Shown here: in pieces, positions 16,152 through 24,817 of the stretch
Position numbering within the stretch: the stretch's first letter is position 1
Layout of the letters: each line of letters begins with the position of its first letter
NCBI GenBank assembly: GCA_021163775.1
Contig: JAGGTI010000104.1
Coordinates: forward strand, 1 to 42,478
Direction: 5' to 3'
DNA: 42,478 nt
From: Candidatus Zixiibacteriota bacterium
Lineage (GTDB): Bacteria; Zixibacteria; MSB-5A5; GN15; FEB-12
Made by a program: the position numbers and the translations under genes
Notes under the pieces: model-generated
What the model saw: only the letters and a program-made list of their open reading frames with translations
Told to the model about the DNA's origin: nothing
Database searches by the model: none

Positions 16152-16922
16152 ATGGCCGTTCGGAAAATAATAGAAATAGACGAAGAACTTTGTGACGGCT
16201 GTGGCGATTGCGTAACCGCCTGCCACGAAGGCGCTATCCAGATAGTTGACGATATAGCCAAAGTGGTTAATGACTCGTATTGTGATGGTCTGGGCGATTG
16301 CATCGGTGAATGTCCTCAGGGGGCCATCACAATTATCGAGCGGGAAGCTGTTGATTTCGATGAAGCCGCAGTTGAAAAGCATTTGGCCCGGCTCGAATTA
16401 CCCACCGCGTCCGCCCACCCTGCCGGTGGAGGTTGCCCCGGTTCGGCTATGCGACAGATGACCCCGATTGCCTCGTCAGTTCCGGCGATGCTGGCCCCAC
16501 CTGCCGATATTTCTCAGCCGGTTATGCCCTCCCAGTTGGGTCATTGGCCGGTACAACTGATGCTGGTTCCACCGCACGCGCCGTTTCTGAAGAACGCCGA
16601 TCTGTTGATCTGCGCCGACTGTGTGCCGTTCACTATCCCCGATTTTCATTTCAGGTATCTGACCGGGCGTGCGGTCGTGGTTGGTTGTCCGAAGCTGGAC
16701 GACCTCCAGCACTATTTCGATAAGCTCAAGGCGATGTTCGCCGAAGCGGCTCCGCGTTCGATAACCGTACTCAGGATGGAAGTCCCTTGTTGCAATGGTA
16801 TCGCTCAAGCGGCGGTTCAGGCTCGCAACGAAGTAGCCCCGGATATTCCTCTCCACGTGGAGACAATCGGCATCAGTGGTAGTATTGTCAGTCGCAAAAC
16901 GCCGTGTGAATCTCCAGCGTGA
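16152..16922 (+). CDS. Di-[4Fe-4S] ferredoxin of the hcp locus (FrdX-like)
   Basis: A protein of 256 residues. The N-terminal 70 residues form a ferredoxin with one full CxxCxxCxxxC set (CDGCGDCVTAC). The second half reads YCDGLGDCIGECPQG, where the second Cys of the usual pattern is Leu, so the second cluster has one ligand fewer or is altered. The remaining domain contains CADC, a GCPK segment and PCCNG, suggesting more metal or cluster ligands. This long ferredoxin form is typical beside Hcp in anaerobes and probably supplies electrons to it. CAGGAG lies 9 nt upstream, and its stop overlaps the next GTG start (GTGA), indicating coupling. Confidence 0.85.
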   Translation: MAVRKIIEIDEELCDGCGDCVTACHEGAIQIVDDIAKVVNDSYCDGLGDCIGECPQGAITIIEREAVDFDEAAVEKHLARLELPTASAHPAGGGCPGSAMRQMTPIASSVPAMLAPPADISQPVMPSQLGHWPVQLMLVPPHAPFLKNADLLICADCVPFTIPDFHFRYLTGRAVVVGCPKLDDLQHYFDKLKAMFAEAAPRSITVLRMEVPCCNGIAQAAVQARNEVAPDIPLHVETIGISGSIVSRKTPCESPA

Positions 16923-18064
16923 CGGTAAAGACGATGAATCGCCTCCAGATACAAGAGCAACCGATCACTGAACAACTACCACTGTTGAAGTCGACGCGCT
17001 CCAAATTGGTTACATGGTTGGCGGATAATGTGCGGCTGATGGTACAGATCAGTTTTGCACTTCTCGTTGTCTGGATAGGGATAGAGTTCCATTTCTTTAT
17101 CGAATACCTGGAATCCGGAGGTGTTACCGGCGACGCTTATCGGCCACCCGGTGTTGAGGGGTTTCTTCCGATCAGTTCTCTGATGAGTCTCTATTATTGG
17201 TTGCTGACCGGGAACATCCACGCTGTCCACCCGGCCGGGATGTTTATTCTGTTGGGTGTGATAATGATTTCGCTCGTATTCGGCAAATCATTCTGTTCCT
17301 GGTTATGTCCGGTTGGTTTCCTGTCGGAGGTTCTTGGCGATCTGGGTGACAAGATATTCGGTCGCCGTCTCCGCCTTCCACGTTGGCTCGACTATCCGCT
17401 CCGAAGTATCAAGTATCTATTACTTGGTTTTTTCGTTTACTCGATTTTCTTCCTGATGACCGCCGCTTCGCTTGAAGCCTTTCTCTACAGTCTGTACAAT
17501 ATCGTCGCCGATATCAAGATGTACTATTTCTTTGCGGACATCTCGCGCTTTTCACTGATAGTGATAGGCGTGCTGTTTTTGCTGTCAATCGTAATCCGCA
17601 ATTTCTGGTGCCGCTATCTTTGTCCCTACGGCGCTCTGTTGGGGGTTGTGTCGCTACTCAGCTTGCACAAAATCAAGCGCAATGTGGCAAGTTGCACCGA
17701 CTGCGGTTTGTGTGCGCAGGTTTGTCCGTCGTCGATCAAAGTTGACAAAGTGAAGACGGTCATTTCGGATGAATGCACCGCCTGCCTGAGCTGTGTGGAT
17801 GTCTGCCCGGTAAAAAACACATTAGAGTTAACGCTGGCAGGTACTAAGAAAGTTGTGAGTCGCAAACAGGTGGCGGTCGGTGTGGTTGGATTGTTCATGC
17901 TCATTACCGGTCTGGCGATGCTTACGGGTAACTGGCAGAACAAAGTCACTATTGAGGAATATCTGCAGTACTACAAGAATTATGACAGCTATGGACACCC
18001 GACCAGTGGTGATGATATCGTAGAGTTAAATAAGGAAGTTGAACAGGGGCCACAAGAGCCATAA
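16919..18064 (+). CDS. NapH/CcoG-like membrane polyferredoxin
   Basis: An inner-membrane protein of 381 residues with about five helices (about 38-62, 95-121, 158-188, 204-225, 317-337). It carries the family motifs CSWLCPVG and CRYLCPYG at membrane boundaries and two [4Fe-4S] sets near 258-300 (CTDCGLCAQVCP, CTACLSCVDVCP). NapH-type proteins move electrons between the quinone pool and cytoplasmic or periplasmic partners. The GTG start overlaps the preceding stop codon; an ATG five codons in is possible. Lying between the ferredoxin and hcp genes, it may couple the quinone pool to the ferredoxin that serves Hcp. That wiring is inference. Confidence 0.85.
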   Translation: MTVKTMNRLQIQEQPITEQLPLLKSTRSKLVTWLADNVRLMVQISFALLVVWIGIEFHFFIEYLESGGVTGDAYRPPGVEGFLPISSLMSLYYWLLTGNIHAVHPAGMFILLGVIMISLVFGKSFCSWLCPVGFLSEVLGDLGDKIFGRRLRLPRWLDYPLRSIKYLLLGFFVYSIFFLMTAASLEAFLYSLYNIVADIKMYYFFADISRFSLIVIGVLFLLSIVIRNFWCRYLCPYGALLGVVSLLSLHKIKRNVASCTDCGLCAQVCPSSIKVDKVKTVISDECTACLSCVDVCPVKNTLELTLAGTKKVVSRKQVAVGVVGLFMLITGLAMLTGNWQNKVTIEEYLQYYKNYDSYGHPTSGDDIVELNKEVEQGPQEP

Positions 18065-18141
18065 CGAAGAAGCATAATGTTATTTATTAATATTCAATTC
18101 TGTCTCGTTTTGTGGACAGTGTGAAAGAAGGAAGTGGAAAT

Positions 18142-19815
18142 ATGAGTATGTTCTGTTACCAATGTCAGGAGACATCCAGGAATACCGGCTGTACCAAACG
18201 CGGTGTGTGCGGGAAAACCGAAGAAACTGCCGGTTTGCAAGACCTGTTGGTTTATGTTTTGAAAGGAATCTCTGTCTGGGGAAAGCCGGCCGCTGATCTG
18301 GATGTGTATGACAAGGACGCCGGAGTGTTCATCACCGAGGCGCTTTTTGCCACGATAACGAACGCCAATTTCGATGATGACCGGTTCGTTGGATTCATAA
18401 AAGAAGGGTTGACTATCCGGCAACGCGTTCGAGACAGTTTCTTGTCCGCCTACAAGAAAAAATCAGGCATAGATTTTGTCGGAGAATTACCCGATTGCGC
18501 AACCTGGTTTTCGGACAGCGTAGAAGAGTTCCACCAGAAAGCCCCTCAGGTGGGCGTGCTCGCCACCGAGGATGAAGATGTTCGTTCGTTGCGTGAACTC
18601 GTGGTTTACGGCCTGAAAGGTCTCGCGGCGTATGTGGAACATGCCGCTGTGCTGAACCACCAGAACGATGATCTCTATCGTTTTGTTTTTGAAGCCCTGG
18701 AATCCACTACCCGTGATCTGTCAGTTGATGATATGATCGGTATGGTCATGAAGACGGGGGAGATGGGCGTTCAGGCGATGGCTTTGCTGGATAAGGCTAA
18801 CACGGGAACTTATGGAAATCCCGAATTGACCGAGGTGAACATTGGTGTGGGTAAGAATCCTGGCATTTTGATTTCCGGTCATGATCTACACGATATGGAA
18901 GACCTCCTGAAACAGACAGAAGGCACCGGCGTTGATGTCTACACCCATAGTGAGATGCTTCCCGCTAATTACTATCCGGCGTTCAAGAAGTATGACCATT
19001 TTGTCGGGAACTATGGCAATGCCTGGTGGCAACAGGGTAAGGAATTTAATTCCTTCAACGGACCGATCCTTATGACAACCAATTGCCTGATTCCGGTTAA
19101 GGAGGCCTATAAAAACAGGATATTCTCAACCGGGGCGGTTGGTTATCCCGGCATGAAGCATATCTCTGATCGAGTTGATGGAAAGCCGAAGGATTTCTCA
19201 GAGATAATTGAACTGGCCAAAACATGTGTGTCGCCGACCGAGATTGAAACCGGAACAATCGTGGGCGGATTCGCGCATGATCAGGTATTAAAGCTGGCCG
19301 ATAAGGTAGTTGGGGCAGTCAAGTCAGGAGCGCTCAAGCATTTTGTCGTGATGGCCGGTTGTGATGGTCGCCAAAAGACAAGGTCCTACTTCACTGAATT
19401 AGCCGAATCACTCCCGAAAGACACGGTCATTCTGACCGCCGGTTGTGCGAAGTACCGCTATAATAAACTCGATCTCGGTGACATCGACGGCATTCCGAGA
19501 GTCCTCGATGCTGGTCAGTGCAATGATTCCTATTCGCTTGTGGTAATAGCACTCAAGCTGAAGGAAGTTTTTGGTCTTGATGATATCAATGACCTGCCCA
19601 TCTCATATGATATTGCCTGGTACGAGCAGAAGGCTGTCATAGTGTTGTTGGCCCTGCTTCACCTGGGAGTGAAAGGCATTCGGCTTGGACCAACCCTTCC
19701 TGCGTTTTTCTCACCGAATGTGGCAAAGGTCCTGGTAGACAAGTTCAATATCAAACCCATTGCAACTGTTGAAGAAGATTTGAATGACATGTTTCCGAAA
19801 GCCGCAACAATTTGA
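18142..19815 (+). CDS. hcp: Hydroxylamine reductase / hybrid cluster protein, class I
   Basis: A protein of 557 residues, typical of Hcp. The N-terminal cluster ligands follow C-x2-C-x8-C-x5-C ([19 protein letters not shown]), the class I form of strict anaerobes. Later ligands of the hybrid Fe-S-O cluster are seen around [30 protein letters not shown] and DAGQCND. Hcp reduces hydroxylamine in vitro and acts as an NO reductase or S-nitrosylase-linked enzyme in vivo in some bacteria. The ATG at 18142 is preceded by AAGGAAGTGGAAAT and starts exactly at the conserved [12 protein letters not shown] 30 nt upstream is less likely. Upstream ferredoxin and polyferredoxin genes and the HAO-like gene downstream place it in a nitrogen-oxide module. 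Confidence 0.96.
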   Translation: MSMFCYQCQETSRNTGCTKRGVCGKTEETAGLQDLLVYVLKGISVWGKPAADLDVYDKDAGVFITEALFATITNANFDDDRFVGFIKEGLTIRQRVRDSFLSAYKKKSGIDFVGELPDCATWFSDSVEEFHQKAPQVGVLATEDEDVRSLRELVVYGLKGLAAYVEHAAVLNHQNDDLYRFVFEALESTTRDLSVDDMIGMVMKTGEMGVQAMALLDKANTGTYGNPELTEVNIGVGKNPGILISGHDLHDMEDLLKQTEGTGVDVYTHSEMLPANYYPAFKKYDHFVGNYGNAWWQQGKEFNSFNGPILMTTNCLIPVKEAYKNRIFSTGAVGYPGMKHISDRVDGKPKDFSEIIELAKTCVSPTEIETGTIVGGFAHDQVLKLADKVVGAVKSGALKHFVVMAGCDGRQKTRSYFTELAESLPKDTVILTAGCAKYRYNKLDLGDIDGIPRVLDAGQCNDSYSLVVIALKLKEVFGLDDINDLPISYDIAWYEQKAVIVLLALLHLGVKGIRLGPTLPAFFSPNVAKVLVDKFNIKPIATVEEDLNDMFPKAATI

Positions 19816-19882
19816 TGGGTATCGGTGTGAGGTGTATGTTGGCAGACAACAGGATTTAATCTGAACGAGGAATGTACTTGTG

Positions 19883-19935
19883 TTCACTGTTGCGATGCTA
19901 CTGGTCGCCGCCACGGCCGGCATCGCAACGGTGAA
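19883..19935 (+). other. Long GC-rich hairpin between hcp and the HAO-like gene
   Basis: TTCACTGTTGCGATGC (19883-19898) pairs with GCATCGCAACGGTGAA (19920-19935): 16 bp with one G-U, around a 21-nt loop. No T-run follows, so a simple terminator is unlikely. It lies about 190 bp before the HAO-like start, in an otherwise featureless 307-bp gap, and could be a structured leader, a processing site or a dispersed repeat. Confidence 0.6.
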
Positions 19936-20122
19936 ACTGACGTGATAATTATCGGGCAGGTATGGGTAAACGCCGATATTTCTGGTGTTCGTGAAAATGG
20001 GGCTGACATTTAGTTTATGAGTTTTCACTTTACAAGGATATACAATATGGCTTTATTATAGCAATAATGTACAGATAGAAGAAGGATTGGCGTCGGTTGT
20101 CAAATCATAACAGGAGTGTGAG

Positions 20123-21454
20123 ATGAGACAGTTTCTGAGTATTGTTGTGTTGATGGTGGCTATTGCGGCGGTTTCCGTCAACGGTGCGACAACGGTGGAT
20201 CCCCAGGTTGCTGGCAAATGTATGACGTGCCACAAGGAGAAGTCTTCAGGACTTTACCAGCAGTGGTTTATGTCTGCACACGCAATGCATAAGGTGACAT
20301 GTATCGACTGTCATGGCGCTCAGAAAGGGGACAAGGATGGATTTATGCACGAGGGCGGATTCATAGCCACTCTCGTGACACCGAAAGACTGTGGTGCTTG
20401 TCACCAAAAGGAACAGATTGAAGTCGAGAACTCATATCACGCAACAGCAGGTGAAATTCTCAATTCTCTGGATGCTTATCTGGCTCATGTGGCTGGTGGT
20501 GAACCAGTGGCTGTTACTGGATGTGAGAGCTGTCATGGCGGCGAGGTGGAGATCGATCCGAATTCACCCAACCATCTTTCTGCTAAGTCATGGCCAAACT
20601 CGGGTATCGGGCGACTCAATCCGGATGGATCCAAGGGGTCTTGTACCGCCTGCCATACGCGACATTCTTTTTCTATCGCTCAGGCTAGAAAACCTGAGGC
20701 TTGCTCCAAGTGTCACCTCGGCCCCGATCATCCGCAGAAAGAAATCTACGAAGAATCCAAGCACGGTAATGTCTACTACACCCATTTGGATGAAATGAAT
20801 ATCGACTCCGATAGCTGGGTTGTTGGTGTGGATTACTTTGAGGCTCCAACTTGCGCCACCTGTCACCTGTCTGCGGCGGCGTCTTTGCCTGTCACTCACG
20901 ATGTCGGTAAACGGCTTAGCTGGACGCTTCGTCCTCCCGTCTCCAAACACAAGGACAACTGGCAGGTCAAGCGCGCCGACATGAAGACAGTCTGTGTTAC
21001 CTGTCACGGCAGTGCTTTTGCCGATGGTCATTATTACCAGTTTGATGCTTTGGTTAAGCTATACAATGAGAAGTTCGCTAAACCGGCTGGCGCGATTATG
21101 AAGATTGTCAAAGAACGTAAACTTATGGAGAACCCTGCCTCATTCAGCAATGAGATTGAGTGGGTCTATTGGGAACTATGGCATCACGAGGGCCGAAGAG
21201 CGCGTCACGGTGCGGCTATGATGGGACCTGACTACACTTGGTGGCATGGGATTTACGATGTTGCCCATACTTTCTACTTCAAGTTGTTGCCTGAGGCTCG
21301 CAAATTTAACGATCCTGAGTTGAATGCGCATCTTGATGAGTTGATCAAGAACGATCCTATGCATAAATGGCTGACAACCCCGACTGGAGAACTCAAAGAG
21401 AAGATTCGTTCTGGCGAAATGCAGTCAATTTACGAAAACCTGTTTGAGCAGTAG
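20123..21454 (+). CDS. Octaheme cytochrome c of the hydroxylamine oxidoreductase (HAO) family
   Basis: A secreted protein of 443 residues with a signal peptide (1-22), eight CXXCH motifs (CMTCH, CIDCH, CGACH, CESCH, CTACH, CSKCH, CATCH, CVTCH) and a helical C-terminal region. Heme count, spacing and the C-terminal HHEGRRARHG and GPDYTWWHG segments fit the HAO family. Family members either oxidise hydroxylamine or hydrazine, or in anaerobes reduce nitrite and hydroxylamine. The NapC-type partner encoded 9 bp downstream argues for the reductive role, because it would feed quinol electrons in. Whether Tyr371 is equivalent to the Tyr that cross-links heme P460 in oxidative enzymes needs an alignment. 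AGGAG lies 6 nt upstream of the start. Confidence 0.88.
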   Translation: MRQFLSIVVLMVAIAAVSVNGATTVDPQVAGKCMTCHKEKSSGLYQQWFMSAHAMHKVTCIDCHGAQKGDKDGFMHEGGFIATLVTPKDCGACHQKEQIEVENSYHATAGEILNSLDAYLAHVAGGEPVAVTGCESCHGGEVEIDPNSPNHLSAKSWPNSGIGRLNPDGSKGSCTACHTRHSFSIAQARKPEACSKCHLGPDHPQKEIYEESKHGNVYYTHLDEMNIDSDSWVVGVDYFEAPTCATCHLSAAASLPVTHDVGKRLSWTLRPPVSKHKDNWQVKRADMKTVCVTCHGSAFADGHYYQFDALVKLYNEKFAKPAGAIMKIVKERKLMENPASFSNEIEWVYWELWHHEGRRARHGAAMMGPDYTWWHGIYDVAHTFYFKLLPEARKFNDPELNAHLDELIKNDPMHKWLTTPTGELKEKIRSGEMQSIYENLFEQ

Positions 21455-21463
21455 GAGGTTTTC

Positions 21464-22966
21464 TTGCTGAGAGGTTACCTCAATTTCGTTCAAGGCGTCT
21501 CGGTCAACTGGTGTGGCCGGTTGGGAGTGATTCTAACCACTTCCTCCTTCGTCTGCGTCGTTTTCTTTGAGTTAGCACGCCTGCTGGGGATAATCACCAG
21601 TTCCTTTGTGGGACTGGTCAGCTATATGCTATTCCCGGCCCTGTTTATCCTTGGACTGCTACTGATTCCAATCGGTTGGTGGAAGCTCAAGAAACAGACA
21701 GGCAAATCAAGCAGGGAACTGATAGAAACCAAGTTCAAGAGGGAATACGTTACCCCTTCGTTCGGGGGGGCGCGTCTGTTTCGAACGACCTCGATTCTGA
21801 TCATCGTTAGCATTGTTTTTCTGTCGATTGTCAGTACCCGTATGCTCGCTTTTATGGATACCGCAGAATTCTGTGGCAACGCTTGCCACAGTGTGATGAA
21901 TCCTGAATGGGTAACCTATCAGCAATCGCCCCACTCTCGTGTGGCTTGTGTAGAGTGTCACGTAGGTGAAGGTGCTATGGCGCTACTTGACAGTAAAGTC
22001 AATGGGACTTGGCAGATGATCTCGGTGACCTTTGATTTGCTGGAGCGCCCTATACCTACTCCGGTACATCAGTTGCGACCGGCACGAGAAACCTGCGAGA
22101 AATGTCACTGGCCGGATAAGTTCTATGGCCAGCGGCTAAAGACGATCGCACGCTATGGTCATGATTCGGCTTCGACACAGCTTTTCACTACACTGAGTCT
22201 GAAGGTCGATATAGGCGCTACCCACAAACGTAGCGGAATACACTGGCACATCGCTGAGGAAAACGATGTGCGCTATGCCTCGGTCGATGACGAGCGTGAA
22301 AAAATCATCTGGGTGGAAGTACGGCAACCCGATGGTCGCTATCATCGTTACACTTCCACCGATGGCGCCGCAGTCGGTAAGGATGCCTCCAGTGTTCGTA
22401 CAGTAGATTGCGTTGATTGCCACAATCGTGCGACCCATATCTATGAGCTACCGGACAGGGCACTCGACGAACGGATCCACAAAGGAATACTGGATAGATC
22501 ACTGCCGTTCCTGAAACGTGAAGCTCTGCAGGCTGTTTCCGTCAGCTATACGTCGAGAAAGACTGCTATGAAAGGGATAGCGAACCACATGAATGGTTTC
22601 TACCAGCGCTATTACCCTGACCTTGCCCGATCAAAGGCGATGATACTTGATTCTGTGGTTACGGTTCTGCAGGGAATTTACAACCGCAATATCCATCCGG
22701 AAATGAATATTGAATGGGGTTCTTACTCCAGCCATATCGGCCATGTCGGAGACGGTGGTTGTTTCCGGTGCCACAATTCGACTATGGTCGATGAGGATGG
22801 AAACGCTGTCTCATCTGATTGTACTCTGTGTCATTCCATGCTGTCCAACAGCAACGTTGATCCTTTCCAATACTTGCAACCGGTAGACACATCGTCGCTG
22901 GACTACCAGATGCATCTCTATTTGCAGAAAGAGTTTATGAAGTCCTCGGGGACACCGGTTATGTGA
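21464..22966 (+). CDS. Heptaheme NapC/NirT-type quinol dehydrogenase (ImcH-like)
   Basis: An inner-membrane protein of 500 residues with hydrophobic segments near 20-68 and 106-128 and then a periplasmic cytochrome domain. Seven heme sites are visible: CGNACH (an unusual CX3CH, residues 138-143) and six CXXCH (CVECH, CEKCH, CVDCH, CFRCH and CTLCH are clear; count the sixth with caution). Length, topology and heme number are close to Geobacter ImcH, the NapC-type menaquinol oxidase used with high-potential acceptors. Here it probably passes electrons to the HAO-like octaheme protein, though delivery to the MtrAB conduit is possible. The TTG start is well supported: AGGAGG overlaps the upstream stop codon at 5-nt spacing. 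Confidence 0.85.
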   Translation: MLRGYLNFVQGVSVNWCGRLGVILTTSSFVCVVFFELARLLGIITSSFVGLVSYMLFPALFILGLLLIPIGWWKLKKQTGKSSRELIETKFKREYVTPSFGGARLFRTTSILIIVSIVFLSIVSTRMLAFMDTAEFCGNACHSVMNPEWVTYQQSPHSRVACVECHVGEGAMALLDSKVNGTWQMISVTFDLLERPIPTPVHQLRPARETCEKCHWPDKFYGQRLKTIARYGHDSASTQLFTTLSLKVDIGATHKRSGIHWHIAEENDVRYASVDDEREKIIWVEVRQPDGRYHRYTSTDGAAVGKDASSVRTVDCVDCHNRATHIYELPDRALDERIHKGILDRSLPFLKREALQAVSVSYTSRKTAMKGIANHMNGFYQRYYPDLARSKAMILDSVVTVLQGIYNRNIHPEMNIEWGSYSSHIGHVGDGGCFRCHNSTMVDEDGNAVSSDCTLCHSMLSNSNVDPFQYLQPVDTSSLDYQMHLYLQKEFMKSSGTPVM

Positions 22967-23136
22967 AATAGCAGGTTCGGTCTGTCTGTGTGGACTGGAA
23001 CCTGGAGCACGAGACTAGCGGTTCGAGAGAAATCTCGGGCCGCTTCTTTGCGTTTGATTGGATAGTGGCAGAGGGTGGTAGTGCGCGTCGCTCTGTTTTT
23101 CACAAACATCTATATATTTCTCAAAATAGATGGAAC

Positions 23137-23149
23137 CTATTAGTAATAG
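23137..23149 (+). promoter_or_regulatory. Candidate PerR box upstream of perR2
   Basis: CTATTAGTAATAG is a perfect 6-1-6 palindrome, similar in form to AT-rich Fur/PerR boxes. It lies 36 bp before the PerR-like start codon, a good place for autoregulation. An ATTTAGTAAAT core of the same shape occurs before the peroxiredoxin gene at 24156. Confidence 0.5.
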
Positions 23150-23185
23150 TAGGTGTTATGAATAGTGAGAAATGAAAGAAATGCT

Positions 23186-23617
23186 ATGAGTACTGTGCCA
23201 AATCAGACAAACCAAAGGAATACCAGACAGCGTCGAGTTATTCTCGAAGAGTTGCGGATGATCAACTCACACCCGACTGCGGCAGAGCTATACCAGATTG
23301 TGCGGAAACGTCTGCCGAAAATAAGTCTCGGCACAGTCTATCGAAATCTTGAGTTGCTCACCCAGAACAGGACAATCCGGAAGCTTGAAATCGGTGGTTC
23401 GGAGGCACGTTTCGATGGCGTAATTAAGCCGCATCACCACATTCGTTGTATCGCATGCGGGGTTATTAGCGACCTGTTTGACGTTCCGCAAGATGTCGTG
23501 CCGCAACAGTATCTGAGCCTGGGCGATTATGATGTTCGGGGTTACCGTATTGAATTTTACGGACTTTGCCCACTGTGCAAGTCCAAGCAAGCGACTGAAG
23601 AGATCAACAATACATAA
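23186..23617 (+). CDS. perR: Fur/PerR-family peroxide regulator
   Basis: A repressor of 143 residues with a winged-helix DNA-binding half (HPTAAELYQIVRKRLPKISLGTVYRNLELL) and a C-terminal metal domain. PerR-type ligands are visible: FDG, HHHIRCIACG and a D in VISD for the sensing site, and CxxC pairs (CIAC, CPLC) for structural Zn. It is a close paralog of the gene at 14184-14591. The ATG at 23186 has a weak GAAAGAAA ribosome-binding site; a GTG at 23165 would add seven residues. It heads a run of 13 same-strand peroxide, superoxide and iron-storage genes with short gaps, so it is the likely controller of that operon. A candidate box lies upstream. Confidence 0.92.
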   Translation: MSTVPNQTNQRNTRQRRVILEELRMINSHPTAAELYQIVRKRLPKISLGTVYRNLELLTQNRTIRKLEIGGSEARFDGVIKPHHHIRCIACGVISDLFDVPQDVVPQQYLSLGDYDVRGYRIEFYGLCPLCKSKQATEEINNT

Positions 23618-23649
23618 TAATACCAAAATACGCGACAAAGGAGAATGCT

Positions 23650-24087
23650 ATGAGTACCAAAGAAGTTCAGGAGAAGATCATTGACAACATGAAGCGCTGG
23701 CAGAAAATTGAGAACGCTTCTGTAGCCTCAACTGGCAAGGTCATTGAAAAGACCGAGAACCCTGTTGTGCGGATGATTATGGAAATTATCCAACGTGATT
23801 CGCAGATGCACTATCGCATTCAGGAGATGATCGCCGATAGTCTGGAATCCAAGACAATCACGCTGTCCCCGGACGAGTTGGCCTCGGTGTGGGATCTGAT
23901 CGAGAAGCACATCAAGCTCGAAGAGAAAACGGTAGAACTGGCCAACGAAGCATTGTCGGCGCTCAAGGGCAAGAAGATGGTCGTGCAGGAGTATCTGCTG
24001 AATTACCTGCTGATAGATGAGGAAAAACACAACAAAGTGCTCGGGTCGCTGGAGACCATTAAGAATGGCATGTATCCCTACGGGTGA
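23650..24087 (+). CDS. Ferritin-like helical protein
   Basis: An all-helical protein of 145 residues. Acidic and His residues are arranged as in ferritin-like diiron proteins: QRDSQMHYRIQEM, KHIKLEEKTVEL and DEEKHNKVL, the last an ExxH-type pair. No rubredoxin domain is present. It could be a diiron peroxidase, an iron-binding protein or a degenerate structural relative; I cannot place it in a named family. AAAGGAG precedes the start, and the gene follows perR by 32 bp, so it is part of the same operon. The peroxide/iron context supports a diiron role. Confidence 0.65.
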   Translation: MSTKEVQEKIIDNMKRWQKIENASVASTGKVIEKTENPVVRMIMEIIQRDSQMHYRIQEMIADSLESKTITLSPDELASVWDLIEKHIKLEEKTVELANEALSALKGKKMVVQEYLLNYLLIDEEKHNKVLGSLETIKNGMYPYG

Positions 24088-24109
24088 TAGGAGTACTGAA
24101 ACATAACTT

Positions 24110-24120
24110 ATTTAGTAAAT
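24110..24120 (+). promoter_or_regulatory. Candidate PerR-like half palindrome upstream of ahpC-type gene
   Basis: ATTTAGTAAAT is a perfect 5-1-5 palindrome in the 68-bp gap before the peroxiredoxin start. It shares the TTAGTAA core with the box at 23137-23149. It could add an internal PerR-controlled promoter; the match is short. Confidence 0.3.
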
Positions 24121-24155
24121 TGTAATCGATGAAAGTTAAATAGAAGGAGATAATC

Positions 24156-24746
24156 GTGTCATATTTAGTAACCAAAGAAGCCCCGGATTTTGCCGCCCAG
24201 GCGGTGATGGGGGACAACTCATTTTCGGAACTTAAGCTCTCGGACTATCGGGGTAAGCATGTTGTATTGTTCTTTTACCCGCTCGACTTTACGTTCGTGT
24301 GTCCATCGGAAATTATCGCTTTTGACAAGGCGCTCGACAAGTTCAAGGCCAAGGATGTCGAAGTGATCGGTGTGTCGGTTGATTCCCACTTCACCCATCT
24401 GGCCTGGAAAAACACGCCGGTCGATCAGGGTGGTATCGGACAGATCAAGTACCCGCTGGTTGCGGACCTAAACAAACAAATCTCCCGCGATTACGGGGTG
24501 CTGGTTGATGATTCGGTCGCACTTCGAGGGTTGTTTTTGATAGATAAAGATGGTATTATACGTCACGCAGTGATAAACGACCTTTCGCTTGGCCGCAACG
24601 TTGAAGAGGCTCTCCGGATGGTTGATGCACTGCAGTTCACTGAACAGCATGGTGAAGTTTGTCCGGCGAATTGGAAAGAAGGCGATGACGCTATGAAACC
24701 GACGGCTGAGGGTGTGGCAGAGTACCTGGCCACACATGTCGGTTGA
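24156..24746 (+). CDS. Typical 2-Cys peroxiredoxin (AhpC/Prx1 type)
   Basis: A protein of 196 residues. The peroxidatic Cys49 is in DFTFVCPSE and the resolving Cys is in GEVCPANW near residue 169, so it can form the inter-subunit disulfide of typical 2-Cys peroxiredoxins. It reduces peroxides in the cytoplasm with thioredoxin-like or AhpF-like donors. It starts with GTG behind AAGGAG at good spacing. It is the cysteine counterpart of the selenocysteine peroxiredoxin three genes later (26917), whose active-site Cys codon is UGA. Both are in the same oxidative-stress operon. Confidence 0.95.
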   Translation: MSYLVTKEAPDFAAQAVMGDNSFSELKLSDYRGKHVVLFFYPLDFTFVCPSEIIAFDKALDKFKAKDVEVIGVSVDSHFTHLAWKNTPVDQGGIGQIKYPLVADLNKQISRDYGVLVDDSVALRGLFLIDKDGIIRHAVINDLSLGRNVEEALRMVDALQFTEQHGEVCPANWKEGDDAMKPTAEGVAEYLATHVG

Positions 24747-24817
24747 ATGAAAAGCAACCGGCATGCGCCGCTGTAAGTCAGAGACAAAAGTGTAACGTAA
24801 CTGGTGTGGAGGATAAT

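Noticed and set aside
22990-23175. Small reading frame after the ImcH-like gene
   Set aside because: No ribosome-binding site, no recognisable motif, and it overlaps the regulatory region of perR.
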